NCBI RefSeq assembly: GCF_021165935.1
Contig: NZ_CP088953.1
Coordinates: 806,001 to 870,000 of the forward strand
Origin: Microbulbifer elongatus
GTDB lineage: Bacteria; Pseudomonadota; Gammaproteobacteria; Pseudomonadales; Cellvibrionaceae
Reading direction: 5' to 3'
Length of the DNA stretch: 64,000 nucleotides
Under the pieces are notes generated by a model. It made no database searches. It worked only from the letters and a program-made list of their open reading frames with translations, and was not told the DNA's origin. This document shows, piece by piece, positions 29,798-38,647 of this stretch. The position numbers and the translations under genes are program-made. How positions within the stretch are numbered: position 1 is the first letter of the stretch; each line of letters opens with the position of its first letter.

Positions 29798-30964
29798 ATG
29801 AAAAAGTGGACAAAAAACCGACTGGCCGGCGCACTCACTGCCACGGCGATGCTGAGCGCAACGCCGGTTGCCGCGGAAGTCTTTTCCGGGCGCGGCAGCG
29901 CCATGGCCGGTGCCGGTGTGGCCGGGGGCGATTACACCTACAGCGCGCTGATCAATCCCGCAACCGCGACGAATTTCGGCGAGAGTGATGACTTTGCACT
30001 GACCTTTGACTTCGGCCTGATCGCCAATGATCAGAACGACTTTATCGATACCAGCGAAGATCTTACCGATTTTATCGATGCGCTGGATGGCTTCACCGCC
30101 AACCAGGACGACGCCGACTACATCCTCGAGCAGCTGCGGTTGCTCGATGACGGCCGTCTCACCGCGGACGCCGCCGCGCAACTGACCGTTGCCATTCCCA
30201 ACAGCGTTGCCTCCGGCCTGCTGTTTGTTCGTCAGTCCGCGTTTATTGCCACCGATGTACAGCTGGCAGACGGGGATATTGCACTGCTGGAAAACTTCGG
30301 CGAGCAGATATTCGATGAGGATGACCTGGAAACCGCAGCCGGCGCTTTCGGTTACTCCATGCAGGAAATTGGCTTCGCCGCCGCGCGCAACTTTACCTTC
30401 AAGGAATATCAGGTATCCCTCGGCGTAACGCCCAAGTACCAGCGGGTTGAGTCCATCGAGTACATCGAAACCATCGCCAACTTCGACAGCGACGATTTCG
30501 AGGTGGATGACTACACTCTGGAGCACACCAACTTCAACCTGGATCTGGGAGCCACGATCAATTTCGGCCAGCTGCAGGGCGGTGTTTCCCTGCGCAATGC
30601 CATCGCCCAGGAATACGACACCGTTCAGGGTGGTGTGGAGATCCAGCTGGATCCGCAGCTGACCGCGGGTGTGGGATATACCGGCGAGGTGTTCACTTTG
30701 CTGGCGGATGCCGATCTGAATGCGGTGGAGCTGTTCGACGGCGCCGGTGAAGTGCAGGTAGTGCGTCTGGGCGCGGAAGCGGATCTGTTTGACTGGGCCC
30801 AGCTGCGCGTGGGTTACCGCCACGATATCAAGGGCACCTACGATGGCGCACTGACTGCCGGTATCGGCTTTAGCCCGTTTGACGTGGTGCACTTCCACCT
30901 GTCGGCAATCAAATCCTCTGAAGACACACTGGGGATGGCACTGCAGTTTGGTCTCGAACTGTAG
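29798..30964 (+). CDS. TraF-like outer-membrane beta-barrel protein
   Basis: About 388 residues from the ATG at 29798, which gives a clean signal peptide (KKWTKNR then LAGALTATAMLSA, ending PVAA). After cleavage, FSGRGSAMAGAGVAGGDYTYSALINPA is the start signature, here as GRGSAMAGAGVAGG, of the family called F plasmid transfer operon TraF (PF13729-type). These chromosomal proteins are unrelated to conjugation in practice and look like OmpP1/FadL-like barrels. Later strands such as LGVTPKYQRVESIEY and LRVGYRHDIKGTYDG support a barrel. In-frame starts at 29765 and 29771 are alternatives. Function unknown. Confidence 0.78.
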   Translation: MKKWTKNRLAGALTATAMLSATPVAAEVFSGRGSAMAGAGVAGGDYTYSALINPATATNFGESDDFALTFDFGLIANDQNDFIDTSEDLTDFIDALDGFTANQDDADYILEQLRLLDDGRLTADAAAQLTVAIPNSVASGLLFVRQSAFIATDVQLADGDIALLENFGEQIFDEDDLETAAGAFGYSMQEIGFAAARNFTFKEYQVSLGVTPKYQRVESIEYIETIANFDSDDFEVDDYTLEHTNFNLDLGATINFGQLQGGVSLRNAIAQEYDTVQGGVEIQLDPQLTAGVGYTGEVFTLLADADLNAVELFDGAGEVQVVRLGAEADLFDWAQLRVGYRHDIKGTYDGALTAGIGFSPFDVVHFHLSAIKSSEDTLGMALQFGLEL

Positions 30965-30986
30965 AGTCCGAGTACCGGGCAGGTTG

Positions 30987-31023
30987 AAACAGAAAAGGGG
31001 CCCGAGGGCCCCTTTTCTGTTTC
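30987..31023. terminator. Bidirectional terminator between TraF-like gene and phoR
   Basis: The arms AGAAAAGGGGCCC and GGGCCCCTTTTCT form a perfect hairpin with a tiny loop, flanked by A and T tracts. It can terminate both convergent genes. Confidence 0.85.
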
Positions 31024-31029
31024 TTAACT

Positions 31030-32349
31030 TCAGCTCGCTTCAGAACTGGTCTGGGTCAGTTTCTGGGTCGGGAAATTCAGGGTGAAGGTACTGCCGCGCC
31101 CGGGCACACTGGTCACCGTCATATTGGCGCTGTGGCGCAGTAACACGTGTTTGACGATGGCGAGGCCCAGGCCGGTGCCGCCACTTTCCCGGGAGCGGCC
31201 GGCATCCACCCGGTAAAAGCGTTCGGTCAGGCGGGGAATATGCATGGGATCGATACCGATACCCGCATCTTTTACGGAGAAATGCCCGCCGTTGCCATCG
31301 GTATGCCAGCGCATCTCGATCGGGCCGCCGTCCGGACTGTACTTCACCGCGTTGAACGCTAGGTTGGCAAAGGCGCTGTGCAGTTCACCGGCATCACCGG
31401 TAATCGTACAGTCTTCTTCACAGGCCACGGAAATTTCATGGCGCTCACCACTCAGTGAACGCGCCTCCCCGGCCACCCGTTCCATCAGCTCCCGCACGGA
31501 AACCCGATCTCGTCCGCTGTCGCGCTCGGATGTCTCCAGCCGCGCCAGCAGCAACAGGTCGTTGACCAGGCTGGTCATGCGCACCGTCTGGTCACTCATC
31601 TGCCCCAAAGGCCGCTCCCAATTCCGCGGCGCCTGGCCGCTGGCCTGCAGTGTCTCCAGATAGCCGGCGATCACCGTCAGTGGCGTGCGCAGCTCGTGGG
31701 ATACGTTGGCGACAAAATCCCGACGCATCTGCTCCAGATTATGCAGCCGGGTAATATCCCGCACGATCACCAGCGCTTCATCCTGACCGAAGCGCGTCAC
31801 CTCCATCTGCAGAATGCGCGTATCATCTCCCGGCGCCGGCAGGGTAATCGGTTGCGGGTTGGTCTCCTTACCGCCGCCCATGCGCTCATACATATGCTCC
31901 ACAAAGCGCGGATCACGTACGAAATTGACCAGCGGCTGACCCGCGTCGTCCCCCTGCAGGCGCAGCATCTGCCCCGCCGCCGGGTTCCACCAGGCCAGGT
32001 TGCCCTCATCCTCCAGCGCCACGATACCCTCGCGCAGTGCACTGGTACTGTCCTGCACCCGCCGCAGCATTGCGTGCAGCTTCTGCTTTTCTCGGCGGTG
32101 GCGGCGCTGCATGCGGTAGAAATCGTCGGTGATATCTCCCCACACGCCAAAATTGGTTGGCGCCGGGCCACGACGGCCGTTGGCGAGCCAGCGGTCAAAT
32201 TGATTCTGCTGCCACAGCAGCCAGAAAACATAGGCGGCCAGACCGGCGCACAGTGCCAGCCACCAGTGGCCGCTGGCAAAACCAAGAATGGTGGTGCCCA
32301 GGGCGATAATGATAAAGCGGGATAACTCGCCAATACTGCGATCGAGCAT
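31030..32349 (-). CDS. phoR: Phosphate regulon sensor kinase PhoR
   Basis: A 439-residue histidine kinase. Residues about 10-45 hold two membrane segments with almost no periplasmic loop, as in PhoR. A PAS domain follows (ALREGIVALEDEGNLAWWNPAA, as GIVALEDEGNLAWWNPAA), then the H box FVANVSHELRTPLTV. The ATP domain has NLAFNAVKYSPDGG (N box), VKDAGIGID (G1) and GGTGLGLAIVKHVL (G2). It phosphorylates PhoB when phosphate is low. It is separated from phoB by 225 bases occupied by a structured repeat, unusual for this normally tight gene pair. Confidence 0.95.
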   Translation of the reverse strand: MLDRSIGELSRFIIIALGTTILGFASGHWWLALCAGLAAYVFWLLWQQNQFDRWLANGRRGPAPTNFGVWGDITDDFYRMQRRHRREKQKLHAMLRRVQDSTSALREGIVALEDEGNLAWWNPAAGQMLRLQGDDAGQPLVNFVRDPRFVEHMYERMGGGKETNPQPITLPAPGDDTRILQMEVTRFGQDEALVIVRDITRLHNLEQMRRDFVANVSHELRTPLTVIAGYLETLQASGQAPRNWERPLGQMSDQTVRMTSLVNDLLLLARLETSERDSGRDRVSVRELMERVAGEARSLSGERHEISVACEEDCTITGDAGELHSAFANLAFNAVKYSPDGGPIEMRWHTDGNGGHFSVKDAGIGIDPMHIPRLTERFYRVDAGRSRESGGTGLGLAIVKHVLLRHSANMTVTSVPGRGSTFTLNFPTQKLTQTSSEAS

Positions 32350-32404
32350 GATGGTTCGGCCATCTATTTGGGGTAGGTAAACCTGATATTTGAAAAACTA
32401 CCGA

Positions 32405-32540
32405 GGTTCAAAGCGAAGGTCGAGTGCCGGGTAAGGGTTTTTGAAAGCGTCGGCGACATGGACGTCGCCGACGCAGCGTACAGGGACGTATTTACAGCGG
32501 TTTCAAAAACCCTTACCCGGTGCTCGACCGCCACAGGACC
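32405..32540 (-). repeat. Nested-hairpin intergenic repeat, copy D (inside phoB-phoR)
   Basis: The outer arms 32418-32446 and 32501-32529 pair over 27 of 29 positions. An 11-bp hairpin, GCGTCGGCGAC / GTCGCCGACGC, occupies 32447-32474 and a short TAC/GTA hairpin 32479-32490. Read on the minus strand the loops are GTCCAT and GTCCCT. Ends GTGGCGG and CTTCGC match copies A-C, so this copy lies in the minus orientation, along phoB-phoR transcription. Stem sequences share almost nothing with copies A-C. Confidence 0.85.
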
Positions 32541-32574
32541 CGCTACGGAGCCCTCTACAATTCTTGGGTGTAGG

Positions 32575-33279
32575 TTACACCCTTTCAGCGGTCTGTACAG
32601 AAAAGCGGTAGCCGGTGCCGCGCACGGTCTGGATGTAGCGCTCGTGGCCATCCACAGTAAGGGCCTTGCGCAGGCGGCGAATGTGAACATCCACGGTGCG
32701 CTCTTCCACATACACGTTGCCACCCCACACGTGGTCCAGCAACTGGGTACGGGTATAAGCGCGCTCCTGATGGCTCAGGAAAAACGTCAGCAGGCGGAAC
32801 TCCGTTGGCCCCATATCAACCGGATTGCCATTGATGGTCACCCGGTGGCTGATCGGATCCAGCACCAGGCCACCCGCCGTCAGCGGCTCCTCCGGCGTGC
32901 TCGGGCCCGCGCGGCGCAACACCGCCTTCAGGCGTGCAACCAGTTCGCGGGGTGAAAACGGCTTGGTAATGTAATCGTCCGCACCGGTCTCGAGACCCTT
33001 GATCTTGTGGTCTTCCTCACCCTTGGCGGTGAGCATAATGATAGGCAGGGAAGAGGTCAGTTCATCCCGCTTCAGGCGGCGGGCCAGCTCCACACCGGAA
33101 ACATCCGGCAGCATCCAGTCCAGCAGAATCAGATCCGGTTTCTCATCGATTACCAGCGCGTGGGCCGCCTGAGCGTTTTCCGCCTCGAGACAACGATAAT
33201 CCGCCATCTCCAGTGCCACCCGTAACATATCCCGCACCGGGGCTTCGTCGTCGACTATGAGGATCGTTTTGCTGTGCAT
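32575..33279 (-). CDS. phoB: Phosphate regulon response regulator PhoB
   Basis: A 234-residue OmpR-type regulator. The receiver domain carries acidic VDDE at residues 9-12, phosphorylation site Asp54 (LILLDWMLPD), LTAKGEE and the switch Lys in YITKPFSPREL. The winged-helix domain has GPTEFRLLTFFLSHQ and VEERTVDVHIRRLRKAL. It activates pst and other Pho genes under phosphate starvation. A strong Pho box precedes it, indicating autoregulation. Confidence 0.96.
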   Translation of the reverse strand: MHSKTILIVDDEAPVRDMLRVALEMADYRCLEAENAQAAHALVIDEKPDLILLDWMLPDVSGVELARRLKRDELTSSLPIIMLTAKGEEDHKIKGLETGADDYITKPFSPRELVARLKAVLRRAGPSTPEEPLTAGGLVLDPISHRVTINGNPVDMGPTEFRLLTFFLSHQERAYTRTQLLDHVWGGNVYVEERTVDVHIRRLRKALTVDGHERYIQTVRGTGYRFSVQTAERV

Positions 33280-33353
33280 CGGCCTGCCATACCCTAACTG
33301 AAGTGTTTGTCACTTAACTGACTATTCTAGAGTGGCCATTTAACGTCACTTTG

Positions 33354-33371
33354 GTGACAAAAATATGACAG
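33354..33371 (-). promoter_or_regulatory. Pho box of phoB-phoR
   Basis: On the minus strand the site reads CTGTCAT-ATTT-TTGTCAC, a near-perfect pair of PhoB half-sites. It lies 75 bases upstream of the phoB ATG, with a TTAAAT -10-like element about 11 bases further on. Confidence 0.82.
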
Positions 33372-33409
33372 CCGTACGGGAAGCCTGGCCTGCACGGCGC
33401 TCCGTGCGC

Positions 33410-34309
33410 CTAGTTCCACAGATAATGAGAAAAAATACCCAGGAAAATCGCCATTCCGACCCAGTTGTTGTTCAGGAAGGCCCTGAAGCAGGCTTCTCGT
33501 TGCCGTTCGCGAATCAGCCACTGCTGGTAGCAAAACAGCCCGGCAGCGACCGCAACACCGCCGTAATACAGAGGGCCCATATCCGCGCGCCCTCCGAGCA
33601 TCAACAGAGCGAGGATCACCATGCCCTGCAGGCAGCCGGTCATCACCCGGTCCATGTCTCCGAACAGAATGGCGGTGGATTTCACCCCGATCTTCAGGTC
33701 GTCATCCCGGTCCACCATGGCGTAGAAGGTATCGTAGGCCACGGTCCACAGAAGGTTCGCGGTAAACAGTACCCAGGCCACCGCCGGCACTTGATTGGTG
33801 ACTGCGGCAAAGGCCATGGGAATACCCATGCTGAACGCTGACCCCAGTACCACCTGTGGCAGGTGGGTATAGCGCTTGGCGAAGGGGTAACAGAAGGCGA
33901 GCGCCAGTGCGGGTAGCGATAACAGAACGGTGAGTCTGTTGGTGGTGAGGACCAGCAGGAACGCCAGCAGCATCAGGCTGGCGAACAGAATAATCGCACC
34001 TCTGGGGGTGGCGGCGCCGGTGGCCAAGGGGCGCTGGTTGGTGCGCTTTACATGGCCGTCGATATTGCGGTCGGCAAAGTCGTTGATGGCGCAGCCGGCG
34101 GCGCGGGTCAGAATCACACCGAGAGTAAACACCACAAACAGGTGCAGCCCGGGCCAGCCTTCAGCGGCGATCCACAGGGCGGCCCAGGTGGGCCAGAGCA
34201 GCAGCAGGGAACCAATGGGCCTGTCGAGCCGTGCCAGTTGCCAGTAGGGCTGCACACTGGGCCAGTGCTGCGCGAATCGCTGTTGAAGCTGTTGGCGAAT
34301 GGCTTGCAT
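33410..34309 (-). CDS. ubiA: 4-hydroxybenzoate octaprenyltransferase UbiA
   Basis: A 299-residue membrane prenyltransferase. The first Asp-rich motif is [20 protein letters not shown] and the second [16 protein letters not shown], which bind the prenyl diphosphate with magnesium. About eight membrane helices are visible (e.g. [19 protein letters not shown]). It attaches the polyprenyl tail to 4-hydroxybenzoate in ubiquinone synthesis. The ATG at 34309 lies 29 bases after ubiC, which makes the 4-hydroxybenzoate. The N-terminal extension possible upstream overlaps ubiC and is not used. Confidence 0.96.
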   Translation of the reverse strand: MQAIRQQLQQRFAQHWPSVQPYWQLARLDRPIGSLLLLWPTWAALWIAAEGWPGLHLFVVFTLGVILTRAAGCAINDFADRNIDGHVKRTNQRPLATGAATPRGAIILFASLMLLAFLLVLTTNRLTVLLSLPALALAFCYPFAKRYTHLPQVVLGSAFSMGIPMAFAAVTNQVPAVAWVLFTANLLWTVAYDTFYAMVDRDDDLKIGVKSTAILFGDMDRVMTGCLQGMVILALLMLGGRADMGPLYYGGVAVAAGLFCYQQWLIRERQREACFRAFLNNNWVGMAIFLGIFSHYLWN

Positions 34310-34338
34310 GGTGTTTCCCGTATTCTTTCCTTGCGGAT

Positions 34339-34914
34339 TCAGGTGAGTGGCGGTTTGTGGGGATTGAACCCGCTGAGGAAGGTCTCTGCAACCAGCAGGG
34401 GTTTGTCGTGCAGCCAGAAGGTGGAGCGGCGGCCCCAGGCGCGGGTGTCGCTCTGGTTCAGCTCGGCCAGCTGGCACTGGGGGTTGCGTTTGAGCTGGTT
34501 GAGGACGATGGGGCCACGGCGGATGTCCGGCTGGCTGAACAGGAGTTCGCCGAGGGGACGGTTGTCGAGGCTGCGCAGGTAGCGGGATTTGCCGGCGAGG
34601 GTGCGCTCGGGGAGGACGCTGCGGGCGTAGACCCAGGGTTGTTCGCTATTGCCGTAGAGGAGGACTTCGCGGATGAGGGCGCGGGTGCGTTCCTTGAGGT
34701 TGAGGGCGCGGCGCTCTTCGAGGTTCGGGGTGTGCCAGCCCTGGTGGAGTATTTGTACGCTAAACTCGCCGTGGCTCAGATGTTTGAGGGCGGCGGTGAG
34801 GGATCCGGGGTGCTGCAGCCAGGGCAGGAGGTGATCCGGCGGGGTGTGGCCGTGCAGGCTTTCGAGGGGTTGTGGGTGCCAGTCGCCGATGGCCTCAAAG
34901 GGGGAGTGGTACAA
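34339..34914 (-). CDS. ubiC: Chorismate pyruvate-lyase UbiC
   Basis: A 191-residue protein of the UbiC family. It shows [30 protein letters not shown], recognisable as REVLLYG and [10 protein letters not shown], then [11 protein letters not shown] and the C-terminal [20 protein letters not shown]. The Arg of VYARSV and the Glu of LVAETFL correspond to conserved chorismate/4-hydroxybenzoate site residues. It makes 4-hydroxybenzoate from chorismate in the cytoplasm for UbiA downstream. Confidence 0.94.
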   Translation of the reverse strand: MYHSPFEAIGDWHPQPLESLHGHTPPDHLLPWLQHPGSLTAALKHLSHGEFSVQILHQGWHTPNLEERRALNLKERTRALIREVLLYGNSEQPWVYARSVLPERTLAGKSRYLRSLDNRPLGELLFSQPDIRRGPIVLNQLKRNPQCQLAELNQSDTRAWGRRSTFWLHDKPLLVAETFLSGFNPHKPPLT

Positions 34915-35034
34915 CGCAGACTCCGCGCGGGGTTATGCTGGTTTGAATTAACCGCATTGTACCTGAGGCAGGCACGAGGGGAACTCGCTTTGCCCGTTCG
35001 GGGTGGGGTAGATATAGTGGCGCATTCGCTCGCT

Positions 35035-35180
35035 CGAATTTATTCAGTGGCGGCGGCGCTAGCGGTAGACCTTTGTGAGACCCGCCGTAAACCCATCCGT
35101 GGGGGCTCTTCCGCGAGGTCCCTCTCGCGGAAGGTCTCACAAAGGTCTACCGCTATCACCGCCTTCGCATCGAATTCAGT
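35035..35180 (+). repeat. Nested-hairpin intergenic repeat, copy B
   Basis: The outer arms 35052-35080 and 35135-35163 pair over 27 of 29 positions. Inside are CCC-ATCCGT-GGG (35092-35103) and the CTTCCGCGAG / CTCGCGGAAG hairpin with loop GTCCCT (35108-35133). Both ends carry GAATT..CAGT-like sequence. It lies in the 325-base gap between ubiC and the symporter gene; nothing else recognisable is in that gap. Confidence 0.85.
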
Positions 35181-35239
35181 ATTCATTACGACCTAAATAA
35201 TGATTTGCCACTGCAAAGTGCGCGTTAACAGGACGGACC

Positions 35240-36550
35240 ATGGGGCTTACCAAAAAAATCGTACTGGCCATGATCACGGGGATCTTGCTTGGCCTGTTGT
35301 TCAATGTACTCAATTCCAGCCAGGTGTTGGGTGCGACGGTTACTGACTTCATCAATAACTACCTCACCAATGGCCTGTTCGACATTATCGGGCGAATCTT
35401 TATTGCATCGCTGAAGCTGATGGTGGTACCGCTGGTGCTGGTGTCGCTGATCTGCGGGGCCTGTGCGTTGTCCGAGGGCAGCCGGGTGGGTGTGCTGGCG
35501 GGGAAGACGCTGCTGTTGTATCTGTGCACAACGGCGGTGGCGATTTCCCTGGCGCTGTTGCTGGCGCTGGTGATTCAGCCCGGTGTGGGTATGGAGCACC
35601 TGGCGACGAATACGCAGTTCGAGGCGAAGGAGTCGCCGCCGCTGTCGGATGTACTGGTCAATATTTTCCCCACCAACCCGGTAATGGCGATGGCGGAAGG
35701 CAATATGCTGCAGATCATCGTGTTTGCGCTGTTGCTGGGCTATGCAATCTCCCGCAGTGGCAAGCCGGGCCAGCGGGTGGCGGCGTTCTTTAATGATCTG
35801 AACGAGGTCATCCTGAGGATGGTGGGGGTGCTGATGGTGTTTGCGCCTTACGGGGTGTTTGCGCTGTTGGTGAACAAGATTGCGCTGTTGGGACTGGATG
35901 CGATTCCGACCCTGGCGAAGTATTTCGGGGTGGTGCTGCTGGCGCTGCTGATCCATGCATTCGGGGTTTATCCCCTGTTGCTGAAGCTGCTGTCGGGGCT
36001 GAATCCGGTGAAGCTACTGAAGAAGATGCGCCCGGCGATGGCGTTTGCGTTCAGTACCGCGTCTTCGGCGGCGACGATCCCGGTTACCCTGCAGACCGTG
36101 GAGAAGCGTCTGGGTGTGGATAACAAGATTGCCTCTTTCACTGTGCCCCTGGGTGCGACCATCAATATGGATGGTACGGCGATCATGCAGGGGGTGGCGA
36201 CGGTGTTTATCTCCCAGCTGTACGGTATCGATATTGGCCTGATGGGCTATCTGACGGTGATCCTGACCGCGACGCTCGCTTCGGTGGGCACCGCCGGTGT
36301 GCCGGGTGTGGGTCTGATCATGCTGGCGATGGTGCTGGGTCAGGTGGGTCTGCCGGTTGAGGGGATTGCCATTGTGATGGGGGTGGATCGCCTGCTGGAT
36401 ATGGTGCGCACGGCGGTGAACATTACCGGGGATTCAGTGGTGAGTACTATAGTCGCCAAGAGTGAAGGTGCGCTAAATCAGGATACGTTCAATGACGATA
36501 ACTACAACAGCGTGGTGAACGAGGCAGAGGGCAGCTCTTCTTCGGCCTGA
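35240..36550 (+). CDS. Dicarboxylate/amino acid:cation symporter (DAACS family)
   Basis: A 436-residue GltPh/DctA-type transporter. The family hallmarks are the serine-rich hairpin FSTASSAATIPVT, the TM7 motif NMDGTAIMQG, and the TM8 segment MVRTAVNITGDSV. The Asp/Asn pattern VDRLLDMVRTAVNITGD agrees with aspartate/glutamate or C4-dicarboxylate binding; which of these cannot be decided. Uptake is driven by Na+ or H+. The ATG has an AGGACGGACC leader. It is monocistronic, with a strong terminator. Confidence 0.92.
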   Translation: MGLTKKIVLAMITGILLGLLFNVLNSSQVLGATVTDFINNYLTNGLFDIIGRIFIASLKLMVVPLVLVSLICGACALSEGSRVGVLAGKTLLLYLCTTAVAISLALLLALVIQPGVGMEHLATNTQFEAKESPPLSDVLVNIFPTNPVMAMAEGNMLQIIVFALLLGYAISRSGKPGQRVAAFFNDLNEVILRMVGVLMVFAPYGVFALLVNKIALLGLDAIPTLAKYFGVVLLALLIHAFGVYPLLLKLLSGLNPVKLLKKMRPAMAFAFSTASSAATIPVTLQTVEKRLGVDNKIASFTVPLGATINMDGTAIMQGVATVFISQLYGIDIGLMGYLTVILTATLASVGTAGVPGVGLIMLAMVLGQVGLPVEGIAIVMGVDRLLDMVRTAVNITGDSVVSTIVAKSEGALNQDTFNDDNYNSVVNEAEGSSSSA

Positions 36551-36572
36551 TCGGCCCGCTGTGACAAATCCC

Positions 36573-36611
36573 AAAAGGGGCGAGCCGCACTGCGGCTCGC
36601 CCCTTTTTTTT
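36573..36611. terminator. Bidirectional terminator after the symporter gene
   Basis: AAAAGGGGCGAGCCGCA and its complement form a long perfect hairpin with a 3-base loop, ending in TTTTTTTT. It also faces the 3' end of the exported-protein gene on the minus strand. Confidence 0.88.
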
Positions 36612-36645
36612 GGGTTCTGTTTACAGTGCCTGTCGGGCAGTACGC

Positions 36646-37320
36646 CTAGAGGGCGGCCATATCCCGCAGCTCATCCGCTTCCAGATTATCTTCCATCGCT
36701 TCCACCAGTTCTTCCACCATTTCCGTGAGCGCTTGTTTGATGGCCGCTTCGGTGCTGTCTTCACTGGCGCGGTTGTCGTGGTAGGTCCGCACCTGATATT
36801 TCTCGTTGATGTTCATGTCACCGATGGTGATGCGCTGCTCGCGCAGGGCCGTACCACTGCGATTGCTCAGGATGTAGCGGAACTCCCCCTGCAGGGTCAC
36901 GGTTCCCTGCTCCAGGTCGTGATCGCCTCGCGGCTTCATGGCGCTCAGGTGTTTGATAACTTTGAGGTTGAGGTTGTTCTGCAATTGCAGCAGGCCGTTC
37001 TCCGCCACCAGGGGTACTTCTTCGTCGTCCAGGTATTCGTAGAGCACGCGTGCCATTTCACTGTGAATATGCTGGGTGTAGTTGCGGATGGCATCCTGTT
37101 TCAGATCGGCGAGACCACCGCCATTACTGGCAAGCGCGAGCATCAGTTGCATATCGCCCACCGGCATGGGGACGTCGAGCTGAATTTCGGTGGGGACTAT
37201 GGCCAGGCTGGGGGTGTGGTCATCGCCACCCCAGAAGCTGTTCTGGGCGTTGGTATTGGTGGATAGCGCAAGGCTAACGATACCGGCGGCGATGAGCCGA
37301 CGGATTCCATGGGTTCTCAT
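36646..37320 (-). CDS. Exported protein of unknown function, paralogue 1
   Basis: A 224-residue protein with a signal peptide (RRLIAAGIVSLALSTNTNAQ). I do not recognise the family. It is clearly paralogous to the protein at 37631-38341. Shared landmarks in the same order are GGDDHTPSLAIVPTEI / [22 protein letters not shown] / ATNGG, an internal VIKHLSAMKPRGDHDLEQG / [25 protein letters not shown] / KYRIKT, and the end NLEADELRDM / [10 protein letters not shown]. The final 50 residues look like an acidic helix. Probably periplasmic. The 310-base gap upstream (37321-37630) holds no convincing gene. Confidence 0.8.
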   Translation of the reverse strand: MRTHGIRRLIAAGIVSLALSTNTNAQNSFWGGDDHTPSLAIVPTEIQLDVPMPVGDMQLMLALASNGGGLADLKQDAIRNYTQHIHSEMARVLYEYLDDEEVPLVAENGLLQLQNNLNLKVIKHLSAMKPRGDHDLEQGTVTLQGEFRYILSNRSGTALREQRITIGDMNINEKYQVRTYHDNRASEDSTEAAIKQALTEMVEELVEAMEDNLEADELRDMAAL

Positions 37321-37448
37321 GCATCACTCCCTGTTTTGATTTTTATACCGGGATGTTTATTTTTTTGGGCGCTGTTCGGCGAATGGGTTCGCTCTTTCTT
37401 TGTTATGTTTTTCTTATGGGTCCGCTACAGGCTGCCACTTCTCGGTGC

Positions 37449-37474
37449 AGAGAGCAAAAAATTTCAGTGACTTG
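37449..37474 (-). promoter_or_regulatory. Upstream motif shared by the two paralogous exported-protein genes (site 1)
   Basis: Read on the minus strand, CAAGTCACTGAAATTTTTTG followed by CTCTCT resembles the sequence at 38522-38549, which lies upstream of the second paralogue (CTGGTCACGAATATTTTTG then CGCTCTCC). It is about 130 bases before the paralogue 1 start. It may be a conserved operator or simply a trace of the duplication. Confidence 0.3.
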
Positions 37475-37630
37475 TGCGTCAGTAGTAGTCGGTTGTGTGC
37501 GTTATGTCGCGGCAGAGCACTGGTGGATGGATTATCAGGCCGCGGCGCAGAACAGGGGGCTTACAGAGGCGGCAGGCGGGGGAAGTTGGCAAGCGATGAG
37601 CGCCACCCTGGTGGTGGCGCGAGGTAAGGG

Positions 37631-38341
37631 CTAACCGTTGGGGCGCAGTGCACGCAGGGCGTCCGCCTCGAGGTCGTCTTCGATCCGGTCGATTACCCGT
37701 TTCACCAGCTGGTCCGCCATCTGTTGCAGCTCTTCAGTCGTGTTGTCTTCTCCCGTCTCCCCACGCAGGGAGGTTTTGATCCGGTATTTCCCCTTGAGAC
37801 GCAGATCGGCGATGTCGATACGCCGTTCCAGCAGCAACCGCTCCCCAGGGGCCTGCAGGCGCAGATGGTAGTCGCCGCTGGCACTCAGGCCACCCCGCTC
37901 GATCTCGTAATCGCCGCTGTTTTTGAGTCCATTCAGACGCTTCACTACGGAAATATCAATAAAGTTGTACAGAATGAGTGAGTTGTTGTCGGTGTACAGA
38001 GGAATATCTTCCTCGGCGAGGAGTTCGCGCAGGGCGCCGTCGAGCCGGGTGCGCAGATAGTTGGCGAACTCCCGGTTCGCAGTCTCCTTGGCTGCGGTCA
38101 GGGTGCCGCCATTGGTCGCTTGCGCCAGCATGCTCTCGAAGTCATTGCCAACCAGTGGAGTGGGAACCTCCGCCGCCACCTCGGTGCGGGCGAGAGTCAG
38201 GTGTGGGATCGGTTCGTCACTGCCGCCGAACAACCCCTGGGCGGTTGCCGTGGTGTGCAATATCGCGGCACTGAGCAGCAGACTGAAGGTGGTCAGGTAA
38301 CGGCACAGGTTGTGGGAGTTGAGGCCTGAGTGTTGGGTCAC
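37631..38341 (-). CDS. Exported protein of unknown function, paralogue 2
   Basis: A 236-residue protein with a signal peptide ([21 protein letters not shown]). It is a tandem paralogue of the protein at 36646-37320 (see the aligned landmarks there). It is predicted soluble and mixed alpha/beta: a central strand-rich region ([20 protein letters not shown]) and an acidic helical C-terminus ending [10 protein letters not shown]. The order suggests a local duplication followed by strong divergence. Its upstream gap (38342-38647) carries the shared motif at 38522-38549 and a TTGACC-TTAT-GGTCAT inverted repeat just beyond it, but no gene. Confidence 0.8.
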   Translation of the reverse strand: MTQHSGLNSHNLCRYLTTFSLLLSAAILHTTATAQGLFGGSDEPIPHLTLARTEVAAEVPTPLVGNDFESMLAQATNGGTLTAAKETANREFANYLRTRLDGALRELLAEEDIPLYTDNNSLILYNFIDISVVKRLNGLKNSGDYEIERGGLSASGDYHLRLQAPGERLLLERRIDIADLRLKGKYRIKTSLRGETGEDNTTEELQQMADQLVKRVIDRIEDDLEADALRALRPNG

Positions 38342-38521
38342 GGGGAAGCTTCCTGATTGCTGTGGCGGGGTGGGTAGCCGCCGCCGGATTCGCCGGTGCC
38401 TGTCCGGTGAACGCTCTGTGGATTTCGAATGACCGGTGTAGGGTCACCGGTTGGGACGGGGGGCAGAGGCCCCGACGCGGTGGTATTTCCGTCCTTTGGG
38501 GACGAGGCTGCCACTGCCGGA

Positions 38522-38549
38522 GGGAGAGCGCAAAAATATTCGTGACCAG
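38522..38549 (-). promoter_or_regulatory. Upstream motif shared by the two paralogous exported-protein genes (site 2)
   Basis: Read on the minus strand, CTGGTCACGAATATTTTTG followed by CGCTCTCC resembles 37449-37474. A TTGACC-TTAT-GGTCA inverted repeat lies immediately upstream. It is about 190 bases before the paralogue 2 start. Confidence 0.3.
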
Positions 38550-38647
38550 CAATGACCATAAGGTCAAATCAATATCTGCGCGTCGGTTATTCGTGCGAGG
38601 GTGGGTAAAAAACGGGCGAGAAATGCGCTCTGGCCGGTTGGCGTGGC

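Noticed and set aside
37353..37634. Plus-strand open frame with a signal-like N-terminus between the two paralogous exported-protein genes
   Set aside because: No ribosome-binding site, odd composition at the C-terminus, and it runs across the shared upstream motif and a hairpin; more likely a chance frame.
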